This document shows positions 15,774-21,858 of a DNA stretch of 23,522 bases, in pieces. The stretch is from a virus. The position numbers were made by a program, and so were the translations under genes. The stretch's first letter is position 1. Each line of letters begins with the position of its first letter. The stretch is taken from the IMG/VR virus record IMGVR_UViG_3300047281_000018, positions 1 through 23,522 of that record, one strand, 5' to 3'. Below the pieces are notes generated by a model that saw nothing but the letters and a program-made list of their open reading frames with translations, ran no database searches and was not told where the DNA came from.

Positions 15774-16170
15774 TTCTAGCTCCTAGCTTCTTACTAATAG
15801 TGCTTTGATTGACTCCAGTGAGTTTTGATACCATACCTTGAGATGTGCCCATGCCAACCGCATCAGCGACAAGGGAGTAATCGGTGCTAGAATTAGCCCG
15901 ACTATACAAAATGTTCCTAAGAATATCCAGAGTTCCAACATTCAAATTACCACCCGTTCTGTTGTTCTTATTAATTAGTTTACTGATAGTCGAGTGATGT
16001 ATTGCACCATTGACAATTGCAGACAGTTGTCTGCTTGAGAAGACTTCGTACTCGCCCAGGTCTTTCAGGTGAGCAATGATATCTTCCCTTGACAAGGAGG
16101 TGACTGTATCTCTTAACCAGATAGCCTTGTTAAGTGCCGAGGCAACTTGCATTTCTTGTGCTCTATCCAT
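15763..16170 (-). CDS. DNA-binding protein with two helix-turn-helix-like segments
   Basis: This 135-residue protein starts at ATG 16170 with a perfect GGAGGTGATT site upstream, and overlaps the primase-helicase stop by eight bases. Two segments look like helix-turn-helix units: about 44-67 (FSSRQLSAIVNGAIHHSTIS) and about 109-130 (TSQGMVSKLTGVNQSTISKK). Both recognition helices carry STISK. The first 40 residues are helical and may form a dimer. It may regulate phage transcription or assist replication origin use. The context within replication genes, not beside an integrase, gives no support for an immunity repressor. Confidence 0.75.
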   Translation of the reverse strand: MDRAQEMQVASALNKAIWLRDTVTSLSREDIIAHLKDLGEYEVFSSRQLSAIVNGAIHHSTISKLINKNNRTGGNLNVGTLDILRNILYSRANSSTDYSLVADAVGMGTSQGMVSKLTGVNQSTISKKLGARNGL

Positions 16171-18367
16171 TTACAATCACCTCCAAATAGGTCTTACGTT
16201 CTTCTACTACCAGTTGTGCACGAGCCTGAGAATGTAGTGCTTGAACCATCTCATCGAATTCACGCTTACGCTTGTTGCTGAACTTCTTGTAAGCATCTTC
16301 GTATCGAATCTTGCCACCTCTATCAACGATAAGGGTTTCAAGTTTGTCAACATCTCGTTGCCATTCAGAAGCAGAGATTGCTCCGGCCATCTGAGTCAAG
16401 TTCCAGAACCATTCTTCTGAGTACATGATTGCAGTTAGCAGGTGTCGAGTCTGCACTTCTTCTGACTTGTCGTACATCGCTAGCAATACTGCACACTTCC
16501 AAACGGATAGTGATAGTCGCTGGCGAGATGGTTCGATTGATTCCTTCTCCGGGTGGTTCTCGGCAAAGTTACCCATCTCCCACTTGTACTGATTGAATCG
16601 CTCTAGTGCCGGTTGGCTTAGGCGAATCGGGCGAGGGCTTGGTCCACCCTTCTTCTGCCAGAACATAACGCTATCTGACAGGCTCTTCATCATTGACTCC
16701 ATAACATCATCACGAACATTTACTTCGTATTCATCAGCCTGCTGAATATCTTCAGACTCTTTCGTGCGAGGTGGTGTTGGTGCTGTGACATAGATGAATC
16801 GAGCCAAGAAGCCTGAGCGGAAGTACTCGGTTGTGAGTACGTCTGCGGTCTTCGAGGTGATACCCATTAGGTACATGATGAAGTTAGTCTCAGCACGTTC
16901 CGTCTGGGTCTTGCCCTTTGAGGAGCGGATAGTCACAGGAACATGGCCATCGTACAACTCGGTGAATCGTTCTGCAGCTGAGGCCATGTAGGTCTTGTTG
17001 ATAAAGTCCTTAAACATACCCTGTACTTCATCTCGGTGAAGCAATGAAGTCTGCTTGTCTCTCTCACCCAGGATGGCCGTGAGGCCTTCAGGTGTGGCAT
17101 CCGAACCGATATCAATCTGGTAGCCAGAGAACTTCTCATACTGGCGTACAGCCCTTAGCATCAGGTTCCTAGAGGTTGACTTACGAGTAAGTGTAGTCTC
17201 ACCTAGAACCATGAACCAAAGATTCAAGCCCATTTTGCCAAACTTAGGCACAGCATAGCCAACATCAGAGAAGACACAAGATAGCAGTGTCCACGCCGAG
17301 GCGTTCTGATAAGCAACTGCACCATCGGTCTTGCTGGTTGCCCAGTCACGATAGATGTCAATGAAGTTACGGTGCTCTAGAACAGTTAGTCGCTCTGACT
17401 CAGTTAGGAACTCTGGCTTGATACTTACGATATCAGGAGTCTTGTCAAGGTCTGAGGTATCGATAACCATTGGAGCGTTGGCATCTTGCACGAACGATGA
17501 ACCTGCTCGCTGGACTTCACGCCACAGGTCTCCGTCTGCATCCATACGCTTAGGGCGGTTAGGTGAGTGGTACTTGTTGCACTTAGCATTGCGAGTGACA
17601 ACGAATACTTCTTCAGCAGTTAGACCTTGCTTGAACAAAGCAATCTCTAGTTTCCAAAGCAACTTGCTCATGTCGGTGGTAGCCGATGGCTCGTCTAGGT
17701 ACAGCCCCATGATTTCAGGAGTAGACTTCAACTTTGCCATGGTTGCCATTAGTGATGGCCAAGTTTCTGGCAATTCCTCAAGCGATAGTTCTCGGATTGG
17801 CTCTACTTGAACATCACCATAGTGCAACTCAAGGTCATCGAGAGTGTAGATTGCGCCATTAGATGTAGCAGTTACTGGCTCTTCTTTACCTGGCTTCATA
17901 TTCATGGTGTTCGGGATGCGTAGCAACTTGGTAGTGTTCCAGCCCGAGGTGTCACAGCCTTGGTGGTTGTGTGCATAAGCAATCTTCTTGGCTAGCAAAG
18001 CTGCCACCTGAGGGTCTACAGGCTCAGTCAGCATCCAGTAGGTGTGCCAGTGCCCGGTAGATGTTTGCACAGAGATGGATGGCTGAACTAGAAAGTTGTC
18101 TGGCTCACAGGTATCAGCATCAGCGTAGATTACCTGAACGGTCTTGGCGTTCTCCTTGATACGGCGAGGCGCATTGAAAAGGATTGGCGAGTAGTAAACA
18201 TCTTCTCGTGCCTTAGCGATGGTAAGTGCTTCCATCTCGGACTTCTGTGCTGGATACTCAAAGAACTTCTGCTCTGTCAGTTCTCCAGATGCAGCACCTC
18301 TGGTGACGATTGTTGCTAGGCCAGTTGCATCGCCATAGATTGCGGTAAGAAAATCACCCGTCTTCAT
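16163..18367 (-). CDS. Primase-helicase (primase-like N-terminus, DUF3987-like ATPase)
   Basis: This 734-residue protein starts at ATG 18367 behind GGAGGATAT. Residues about 50-180 resemble RepB/archaeo-eukaryotic-type primases: YADAD at 81-85, TGHWHTYW at 104-111, and LLRIPNT at 148-154. Residues about 350-640 form an ATPase resembling phage DUF3987-type helicases. Its P-loop, GETTLTRKST (389-398), is unlike the textbook GxxxxGKS, with Arg before the catalytic Lys. A Walker-B-like LLHRDEVQG lies at 442-450. The C-terminal 90 residues include a helical winged-type region. The protein would prime and unwind phage DNA. It follows the structured RNA region and precedes the helix-turn-helix gene. 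Confidence 0.85.
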   Translation of the reverse strand: MKTGDFLTAIYGDATGLATIVTRGAASGELTEQKFFEYPAQKSEMEALTIAKAREDVYYSPILFNAPRRIKENAKTVQVIYADADTCEPDNFLVQPSISVQTSTGHWHTYWMLTEPVDPQVAALLAKKIAYAHNHQGCDTSGWNTTKLLRIPNTMNMKPGKEEPVTATSNGAIYTLDDLELHYGDVQVEPIRELSLEELPETWPSLMATMAKLKSTPEIMGLYLDEPSATTDMSKLLWKLEIALFKQGLTAEEVFVVTRNAKCNKYHSPNRPKRMDADGDLWREVQRAGSSFVQDANAPMVIDTSDLDKTPDIVSIKPEFLTESERLTVLEHRNFIDIYRDWATSKTDGAVAYQNASAWTLLSCVFSDVGYAVPKFGKMGLNLWFMVLGETTLTRKSTSRNLMLRAVRQYEKFSGYQIDIGSDATPEGLTAILGERDKQTSLLHRDEVQGMFKDFINKTYMASAAERFTELYDGHVPVTIRSSKGKTQTERAETNFIMYLMGITSKTADVLTTEYFRSGFLARFIYVTAPTPPRTKESEDIQQADEYEVNVRDDVMESMMKSLSDSVMFWQKKGGPSPRPIRLSQPALERFNQYKWEMGNFAENHPEKESIEPSRQRLSLSVWKCAVLLAMYDKSEEVQTRHLLTAIMYSEEWFWNLTQMAGAISASEWQRDVDKLETLIVDRGGKIRYEDAYKKFSNKRKREFDEMVQALHSQARAQLVVEERKTYLEVIVNG

Positions 18368-18395
18368 ATATCCTCCTTATTATTGTTTATCTCTC

Positions 18396-18463
18396 GTGAA
18401 CCGCTGGGACTCGAACCCAGAACTTCCCCTATCGAGGTGTTATGCCTATTTCACTACGGTTCT
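18396..18463 (-). ncRNA. tRNA-like element with defective anticodon arm
   Basis: Read on the - strand, 18463-18457 pairs with 18403-18397 (six pairs plus an A-A at the end). The T arm at 18420-18404 is textbook (CTGGG TTCGAGT CCCAG). A D-arm-like GTG...CAC with GG in the loop follows the acceptor. Only about 16 bases separate the D and T arms where about 23 are needed, and no 5-bp stem with a 7-base loop and T33 can be drawn. It is either a decayed tRNA gene or a genuine tRNA mimic. Confidence 0.55.
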
Positions 18464-18480
18464 AGCCGTTCTCGTACGAG

Positions 18481-18574
18481 GGTGGACCAACCTTGATGGA
18501 TGCACCCTGGTTGGCCTAATGTCTGTAATCAGATTTAACCAACCAAGTGTGGTGCACTCGTTTATCTTACCACC
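18481..18574. ncRNA. Nested hairpin element with alternative pairings
   Basis: Stems nest inward: 18481-18485 with 18570-18574 (5 bp), 18501-18506 with 18551-18556 (6 bp), 18508-18514 with 18539-18545 (7 bp), and 18522-18525 with 18530-18533 (4 bp, loop TAAT). The GGTTGG at 18509-18514 can instead pair with CCAACC at 18487-18492, so two folds exclude each other. Strand is uncertain; neighbours suggest the - strand. Confidence 0.5.
18564..18572 (-). promoter_or_regulatory. Possible second copy of the TGGTAAGAT element
   Basis: TGG TAAGAT on the - strand lies inside the outer helix of the nested hairpin element. It could give a second transcript start near 18557, or it could simply be a structural repeat. 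There is no -35 support. Confidence 0.2.
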
Positions 18575-18598
18575 TGCCTCGGCAATGGGTGACAAGAC

Positions 18599-18662
18599 CA
18601 GCAATTCCGTAGGACTGCGTACCGTGGGATTAACCAAAGCACCGTTGCGAAAGGAACTGCTG
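18599..18662 (-). ncRNA. Stem-loop element closed by a 10-bp helix
   Basis: Bases 18653-18662 pair with 18599-18608 over all ten positions when read as - strand RNA, with one G-U. On the + strand that position would be an A-C mismatch, so the - strand is favoured. The 44-base interior contains only short helices (for example TGG/CCA). It is not a recognisable tRNA or riboswitch. Confidence 0.4.
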
Positions 18663-18669
18663 TTTACTA

Positions 18670-18698
18670 CTACCATGACCTACGCACATAAGTGGTAG
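18670..18698 (-). ncRNA. Small hairpin next to tRNA-Asn
   Basis: CTACCA at 18670-18675 and TGGTAG at 18693-18698 form a perfect 6-bp stem with a 17-base loop. The loop includes TACGCACA (18681-18688), which recurs at 18840-18847 in the larger tRNA-like element. It may be a shortened relative of that element. Confidence 0.35.
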
Positions 18699-18723
18699 AT
18701 ATCGGGGAGGTAGCCTGCCCTCG

Positions 18724-18796
18724 CTCCCTGCGCTGGACTCGAACCAACGACATTTCGGTTAACAGCCGAATACTCTACCAACTGAGTTAGCAGGGA
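18724..18796 (-). tRNA. tRNA-Asn (anticodon GTT)
   Basis: The - strand gives a complete cloverleaf: acceptor TCCCTGC/GCAGGGA (7 bp), D arm ACTC...GAGT with GG in the loop, anticodon stem TTCGG/CCGAA around loop CTGTTAA (anticodon GTT), a 5-base variable loop, T arm GTTGG TTCGAGT CCAGC, and discriminator G. CCA is not encoded. It is the only canonical tRNA seen in the window and would decode AAC and AAT. Confidence 0.96.
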
Positions 18797-18810
18797 ATGT
18801 TTATTGCAAG

Positions 18811-18916
18811 TGTCCCGACCTGGAATCGAACCAGAGTTGTACGCACAAAGGAGGAGAGATAAAGCGTACAGTACCAACGGGGACTAGCGAGGTAGTTTTA
18901 AGTCATACCTCAGGAC
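18811..18916 (-). ncRNA. Oversized tRNA-like element with anti-Shine-Dalgarno loop
   Basis: On the - strand, 18916-18910 (GTCCTGA) pairs over all seven positions with 18818-18812 (TCGGGAC), with A as discriminator. A T arm, TCTGG TTCGATT CCAGG, lies at 18835-18819. Between them are a stem GGTA/TACC, extendable to GAGGTA/TACCTC if it borrows two acceptor bases, with loop TGACTTAAAAC, and a perfect 6-bp stem GTACGC/GCGTAC (18869-18864 with 18844-18839). The latter has a 19-base loop containing CCTCCTTT at 18854-18847, identical to the core of the 16S rRNA 3' end. There is no anticodon arm. At 106 bases it is too long for a normal tRNA. An alternative 73-base reading has a poorer acceptor. Confidence 0.5.
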
Positions 18917-18929
18917 TGCCCATTAGGCT

Positions 18930-18938
18930 ATCTTACCA
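18930..18938 (-). promoter_or_regulatory. Possible extended -10 element upstream of the RNA region
   Basis: The - strand reads TGG TAAGAT over the stop codon of the DUF669-like gene, which would start a transcript near 18923, just before the large tRNA-like element. The same ten bases (TGGTAAGATA) recur at 18572-18563. There is no clear -35 hexamer. Confidence 0.25.
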
Positions 18939-19403
18939 GACAGCGCCAACTGCGGTTGCTCCAGTCGCTGCAAGTGCTGCAGCTGCTGTGTCGGTGGACT
19001 TATCAAACCCACCTACCTCGTTACGAGGCTGGTTATTCTGGTCAACACCAATCTTCACACGAACACCGATTGGCTTACCAAGCAAAGCCTCAGGCTCTGG
19101 AACGGTGAACGAACCAGCACCCATATCAATGCCGAGCGAGGAGAAGAACGCCTTGGTCTTCCAGAAATCTTTTGCTACATAGAGTGGAACGTAACTGAAC
19201 ACTCGGCGGTTTGCAACGCCATTGTCAGTCAGTTTGAACTGGATGTTGAATCGTGGCTTACCTTCGTTAGGGCCAGACTTAACTGTCTCTGATACTACGT
19301 TGAAGATGGTGGCATTGTAACTGCCTTCTGGAACCGGAGTGTAGTCTCCGCCAGTGGTTGAATCTAGTGCTTCCTGTGTGATGTCGAACTTAATTGCGCT
19401 CAT
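18933..19403 (-). CDS. DUF669-like protein, probable single-stranded DNA-binding partner
   Basis: The product is 156 residues from ATG 19403, with GGAGG upstream. The core is strand-rich: YTPVPEGSYNATIFNVV, then GPNEGKPRFNIQFKL, then RRVFSYVPLY, KDFWKTKAFFSSLGID, and GKPIGVRVKIGVDQNNQPRN. This order matches phage DUF669-type proteins, commonly found next to Sak4-like ATPases and thought to bind single-stranded DNA. The tail (TAAAALAATGATAVGAVW) is Ala-rich and flexible, unlike the acidic tails of typical SSB proteins. It lies two bases after the ATPase gene, so the two are probably co-translated. Confidence 0.7.
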   Translation of the reverse strand: MSAIKFDITQEALDSTTGGDYTPVPEGSYNATIFNVVSETVKSGPNEGKPRFNIQFKLTDNGVANRRVFSYVPLYVAKDFWKTKAFFSSLGIDMGAGSFTVPEPEALLGKPIGVRVKIGVDQNNQPRNEVGGFDKSTDTAAAALAATGATAVGAVW

Positions 19404-19405
19404 TA

Positions 19406-20170
19406 TTATTTACCTCCATTGTTGATTAGTGCGATGATTTTTTTCATTGATGGCTCGTAGATTTTCGGTGGCAGACCGAATCGGTTCTTGGTAACCAATC
19501 GGTCAGACTGTCCAACTACAAGCACACGCTGTGGTGGTCCATCTTCCTGTGCTTCGAGGCTTAGGTAGCCAACGATGTCTGGGATGGATGGAAGGGTACT
19601 CTTGAATGAACCAGGAAGCATTGCAGTGGTCTTGATTGCGCCACTGTTTTCATCCTTGTCATCAAGTGCATGGGCAATTAGGATACTCACGAATGGTGCA
19701 GTGTGGAACGCTCGGAAGATATCGTTAGCCCAGTTTTTTAGGTCTCCCCATTTACCGAACTTGTTGCCCTTGTTCTCTGGCTTCTCGCCAAAAGCTTTCT
19801 CTGCTCGGTCCATTACAACACCAATGGTGTCGATGATAACCGTCTTGTACTTGTGCTCTCCGCCTAGTAGCCAGTCGAACACTGCTTGGAACTGTTCGTG
19901 CTTATCGATGGAGATAACATCTACATCCTTGAAGTCACGAGCGATGGCAGACGAGCCACCTTCTACGTCAATCAACAGCACAGGTCCGAACTCTTTTACT
20001 TCTGAGATGGAAGCTGCAAGCCATGTCTTGCCTCGGCCAGCATCACCATAGATTAGGATGCTCTTCGGGGTATTCATTACTTCTGCCTTGTGAATCAACT
20101 TTAGAAAAGCTGGCTCCGGGAACGCTGTTGCCTTAGGTGCTACTGCTGGTGCTGGAATTACTTCACTCAT
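19406..20170 (-). CDS. RecA-fold ATPase (Sak4-like), recombination protein
   Basis: The product is 254 residues from ATG 20170 behind AAGGAGG. A clear Walker A is at 42-49 (GDAGRGKT) and a Walker B at 111-115 (VIIDT). Other supporting segments are LLIDVEGGSSAI near 65-75 and LIAHALDDKDE, a motif-3-like sensor region. The length and plan match the Sak4 single-strand annealing ATPases and related phage AAA proteins. With the DUF669-like protein and the Cas4-like nuclease it makes a phage recombination set. An extended -10 promoter lies 36 bases upstream. Confidence 0.85.
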   Translation of the reverse strand: MSEVIPAPAVAPKATAFPEPAFLKLIHKAEVMNTPKSILIYGDAGRGKTWLAASISEVKEFGPVLLIDVEGGSSAIARDFKDVDVISIDKHEQFQAVFDWLLGGEHKYKTVIIDTIGVVMDRAEKAFGEKPENKGNKFGKWGDLKNWANDIFRAFHTAPFVSILIAHALDDKDENSGAIKTTAMLPGSFKSTLPSIPDIVGYLSLEAQEDGPPQRVLVVGQSDRLVTKNRFGLPPKIYEPSMKKIIALINNGGK

Positions 20171-20205
20171 TTATTTCCTCCTTAGGGAATTGGTGCTTTC
20201 TGAAT

Positions 20206-20214
20206 ATTATACCA
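20206..20214 (-). promoter_or_regulatory. Extended -10 promoter for the ATPase and downstream genes
   Basis: In the 88-base gap between the Cas4-like stop and the ATPase start, the - strand has TGG directly before a perfect TATAAT (20211-20206). No consensus -35 is seen at 16-18 bases; TTGTTT is 21 away. Transcription would start near 20199 and run into the ATPase, DUF669-like protein, RNA region and primase. Confidence 0.7.
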
Positions 20215-20258
20215 CATATGATTCTAGAAACCAAACAAAGCGTTTCTTCGGCGTGTCG

Positions 20259-20945
20259 CTATATGCCTACTGAGCACTTATAGCATTCGGTGTGTGGCGC
20301 ATACGATTCTGGGTGAGCGCCATTTTCTAGTTCTGCCCATAGATTTGATACTCGATTCCATAGTGCAACTGCAAACGATTCATCATAGTCTACAGTGAAT
20401 GTCCAGAAATCGTTGTCCGATGTTCCATCACGATTGATAAAGACCAGGGTGGTCTTGTCGATTGGAACGCCTGCACTGTTTGAACCCCATGCGTAAAGCT
20501 GCATCTGTCCGGTATACTTTTGGAGCGTGTATTCTGATGCCGAGTCGTGCTTGATGCCGTCTACAAAGTTCTGTAGTTTCTTAACCTTAGGTCTACTACT
20601 TGTCTTCCAGTCAATTAGATGACGAACACTAGGCAGAATAAGGTCAGGCTTAGAGCTGACAATACCATAACCGTCAATCTCTCCGAGCGTGATTTTACTC
20701 TCGATAAGAGCATCAGTGAATAGGCTGTCATCAGAGTTAGCAATAGCAGATTCAATAAAAGAATGGATGGCTGTACCAATTTTACCTCCTAAATAATACT
20801 TCTGTTCTGGTTGTGGTGTACCCACCAAAGCGTGGGCTAGGTGTCTGGTGCATGGGTCAGAGATGTTGCTTGCCCCAACCTTGTGTTGCTTGTCCCGGTC
20901 GGACTTCTGATTGAATAAACCAATCGTCAGTTCCTTAATTTTCAT
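20259..20945 (-). CDS. Cas4-like PD-(D/E)XK nuclease
   Basis: The product is 228 residues from ATG 20945, one base after the WhiB-like stop. Nuclease residues are in order: H61 in GTAIHSFIE, D101 in SSKPDLIL, D112-x-K114 in LIDWKTSS, and Q147 in YTGQMQLYAW. Cysteines C32, C221 and C224 resemble the Fe-S cluster set of Cas4/AddB-type nucleases, though only two cysteines are near the C-terminus instead of three. It probably cuts or trims single-stranded or duplex DNA ends in replication or recombination. No CRISPR array or other Cas gene is nearby, so a CRISPR role is not implied. Confidence 0.87.
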   Translation of the reverse strand: MKIKELTIGLFNQKSDRDKQHKVGASNISDPCTRHLAHALVGTPQPEQKYYLGGKIGTAIHSFIESAIANSDDSLFTDALIESKITLGEIDGYGIVSSKPDLILPSVRHLIDWKTSSRPKVKKLQNFVDGIKHDSASEYTLQKYTGQMQLYAWGSNSAGVPIDKTTLVFINRDGTSDNDFWTFTVDYDESFAVALWNRVSNLWAELENGAHPESYAPHTECYKCSVGI

Positions 20946-20946
20946 A

Positions 20947-21474
20947 TCATTCAAACTCAAAAAGCATCGTCTCCTCTTCATCTTCTTGGTCAAAGTGAAC
21001 CCCACCCCAGATGCCTGCTGTAATCTCAGCTGCAACTGCAAAGTCGTAGCACTGCTTTAGCAACGGGCAACCATAGCACATCTCTTCTGCATCTTGCACA
21101 GACATCAATGTAGAGTTGTCTGCCCAGAACTTAGGCTTGTTAGTACATGGTGTGATTGTTTCTCTTAGGCCTTCTTGTAGATTATCCCATAGTTCTTGTG
21201 CGGTGTCAAGTATCTGTGAAGATTCTAGCAGCTCAAATACCTGAGGCTTTTCTTTCTTTACCCTGGCAACTCCGTTGTTCTGTATCTTCTTCTCTTGATA
21301 CTTCACTCGGGCGTATTCCTTTCGGCATTGGCGACAGACTCTGGCGTTATCAAAGGGTCTTATGAAAGTATTCTCTTCAGTATACTCATGGCCTTTGGCA
21401 CAGTGTGAACCCCTTACTCGCTTCTTGCCCCATGGATTATGCTTACCGGCTTCCTCCCATTCAATCTCTGCCAC
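20947..21474 (-). CDS. WhiB-family protein with extra N-terminal zinc motif
   Basis: The product is 175 residues from GTG 21474, overlapping the previous stop by one base. The C-terminal half is WhiB-like: C110, C133-x2-C136 and C142, followed by AGIWGG at 153-158. In actinobacteria these cysteines hold a 4Fe-4S cluster and the protein binds sigma factor to control transcription. The N-terminal half has C25-x3-H29 and C47-x2-C50 within [16 protein letters not shown] and [12 protein letters not shown], matching a zinc motif common in actinophage HNH and related proteins. A linker of about 50 residues joins them. An HNH catalytic core is absent. The 22-residue gap between the first two WhiB cysteines is within the family's variation. 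Confidence 0.85.
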   Translation of the reverse strand: MAEIEWEEAGKHNPWGKKRVRGSHCAKGHEYTEENTFIRPFDNARVCRQCRKEYARVKYQEKKIQNNGVARVKKEKPQVFELLESSQILDTAQELWDNLQEGLRETITPCTNKPKFWADNSTLMSVQDAEEMCYGCPLLKQCYDFAVAAEITAGIWGGVHFDQEDEEETMLFEFE

Positions 21475-21692
21475 TAGGGTTTGTCTCCGTTCAGTCTATT
21501 AATCTCGTCTTGCAAATACCAGATGGCTTTGCGTAGGTCTTGAATATCTTTATCGCTATCCTTGAGTCCGGCTCTCCAGATGTATTTGATAGCATTGCCG
21601 ATGTTGAAGTTGCGGTGTCTGGTAATCTCAATGCACTCGATGCCACTCGGGTCTGCGGTGTAGTGGTCGGGACTATTTACTGGGTCACTCAT
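21474..21692 (-). CDS. DUF3310 family small protein
   Basis: The product is 72 residues from ATG 21692, with AAGGAG seven bases upstream. It shows the family's order: VNSPDHYT at 5-12, [27 protein letters not shown], and [16 protein letters not shown]3310 proteins are common in phages. One relative is SaV of lactococcal phages, linked to sensitivity to abortive infection, but the biochemical role is unclear. Its first bases share a 19-bp repeat with the next gene upstream. Confidence 0.9.
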   Translation of the reverse strand: MSDPVNSPDHYTADPSGIECIEITRHRNFNIGNAIKYIWRAGLKDSDKDIQDLRKAIWYLQDEINRLNGDKP

Positions 21693-21858
21693 TTGACTCC
21701 TTCGCTTTTAATCGGCATTGGGAACTGCACTTCGACAAGTTCCATTGGTGGGGTTGAGTACCAGTAGGCGATACCGATTAGGCAGACAATGCTGAATACT
21801 AAAACAAACCACCAGCCACTCATCTCATCTTCATGGTCGCTCATTTGACTCCTTCGCT
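21688..21858 (-). repeat. Repeated 19-bp gene junction (SEGVK stop / ribosome site / start)
   Basis: The same 19 bases (- strand AGCGAAGGAGTCAAATGAG) occur at 21688-21706 and 21840-21858. Each copy encodes the last residues SEGVK and stop of one gene, while also serving as Shine-Dalgarno and start codon of the next through ATGA. The bases outside the copies differ. This suggests a duplicated junction, perhaps a site where small genes are inserted. Confidence 0.8.
21689..21844 (-). CDS. 51-residue single-span membrane protein
   Basis: The gene begins at ATG 21844 with AAGGAG seven bases upstream and ends in an ATGA overlap with the DUF3310 gene. The product begins MSDHEDEMSGWWFV and carries one membrane helix at about 11-30 (WWFVLVFSIVCLIGIAYWYS). 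The tail is short and ends KSEGVK. The orientation is uncertain. It may be a phage membrane peptide acting on the host. No family is recognised. Confidence 0.75.
   Translation of the reverse strand: MSDHEDEMSGWWFVLVFSIVCLIGIAYWYSTPPMELVEVQFPMPIKSEGVK

Noticed and set aside
15763-16170. Helix-turn-helix protein as lysogeny repressor
   Set aside because: No integrase, attachment site or divergent promoter region is visible; its place in the replication operon does not support the role.
17355-17810. 151-codon open frame on the + strand opposite the primase-helicase
   Set aside because: It is a shadow of a conserved coding frame; its composition is Ser/Arg-rich without motifs.
18396-18698. Open frames on both strands across the RNA region
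   Set aside because: They run through T arms and stem loops, lack ribosome sites and show no protein-like pattern.
18845-18863. + strand AAAGGAGG as a ribosome binding site
   Set aside because: No start codon follows at a usable distance on the + strand, and neighbouring genes all run on the - strand.
20779-20790. GGTAAAAT on the - strand as another promoter
   Set aside because: It lies within the conserved coding part of the Cas4-like gene and has no -35 or gene start nearby.
20259-20945. Cas4-like nuclease as part of a CRISPR system
   Set aside because: No repeat-spacer array and no other Cas genes are present; phages often encode lone Cas4-like nucleases for replication.
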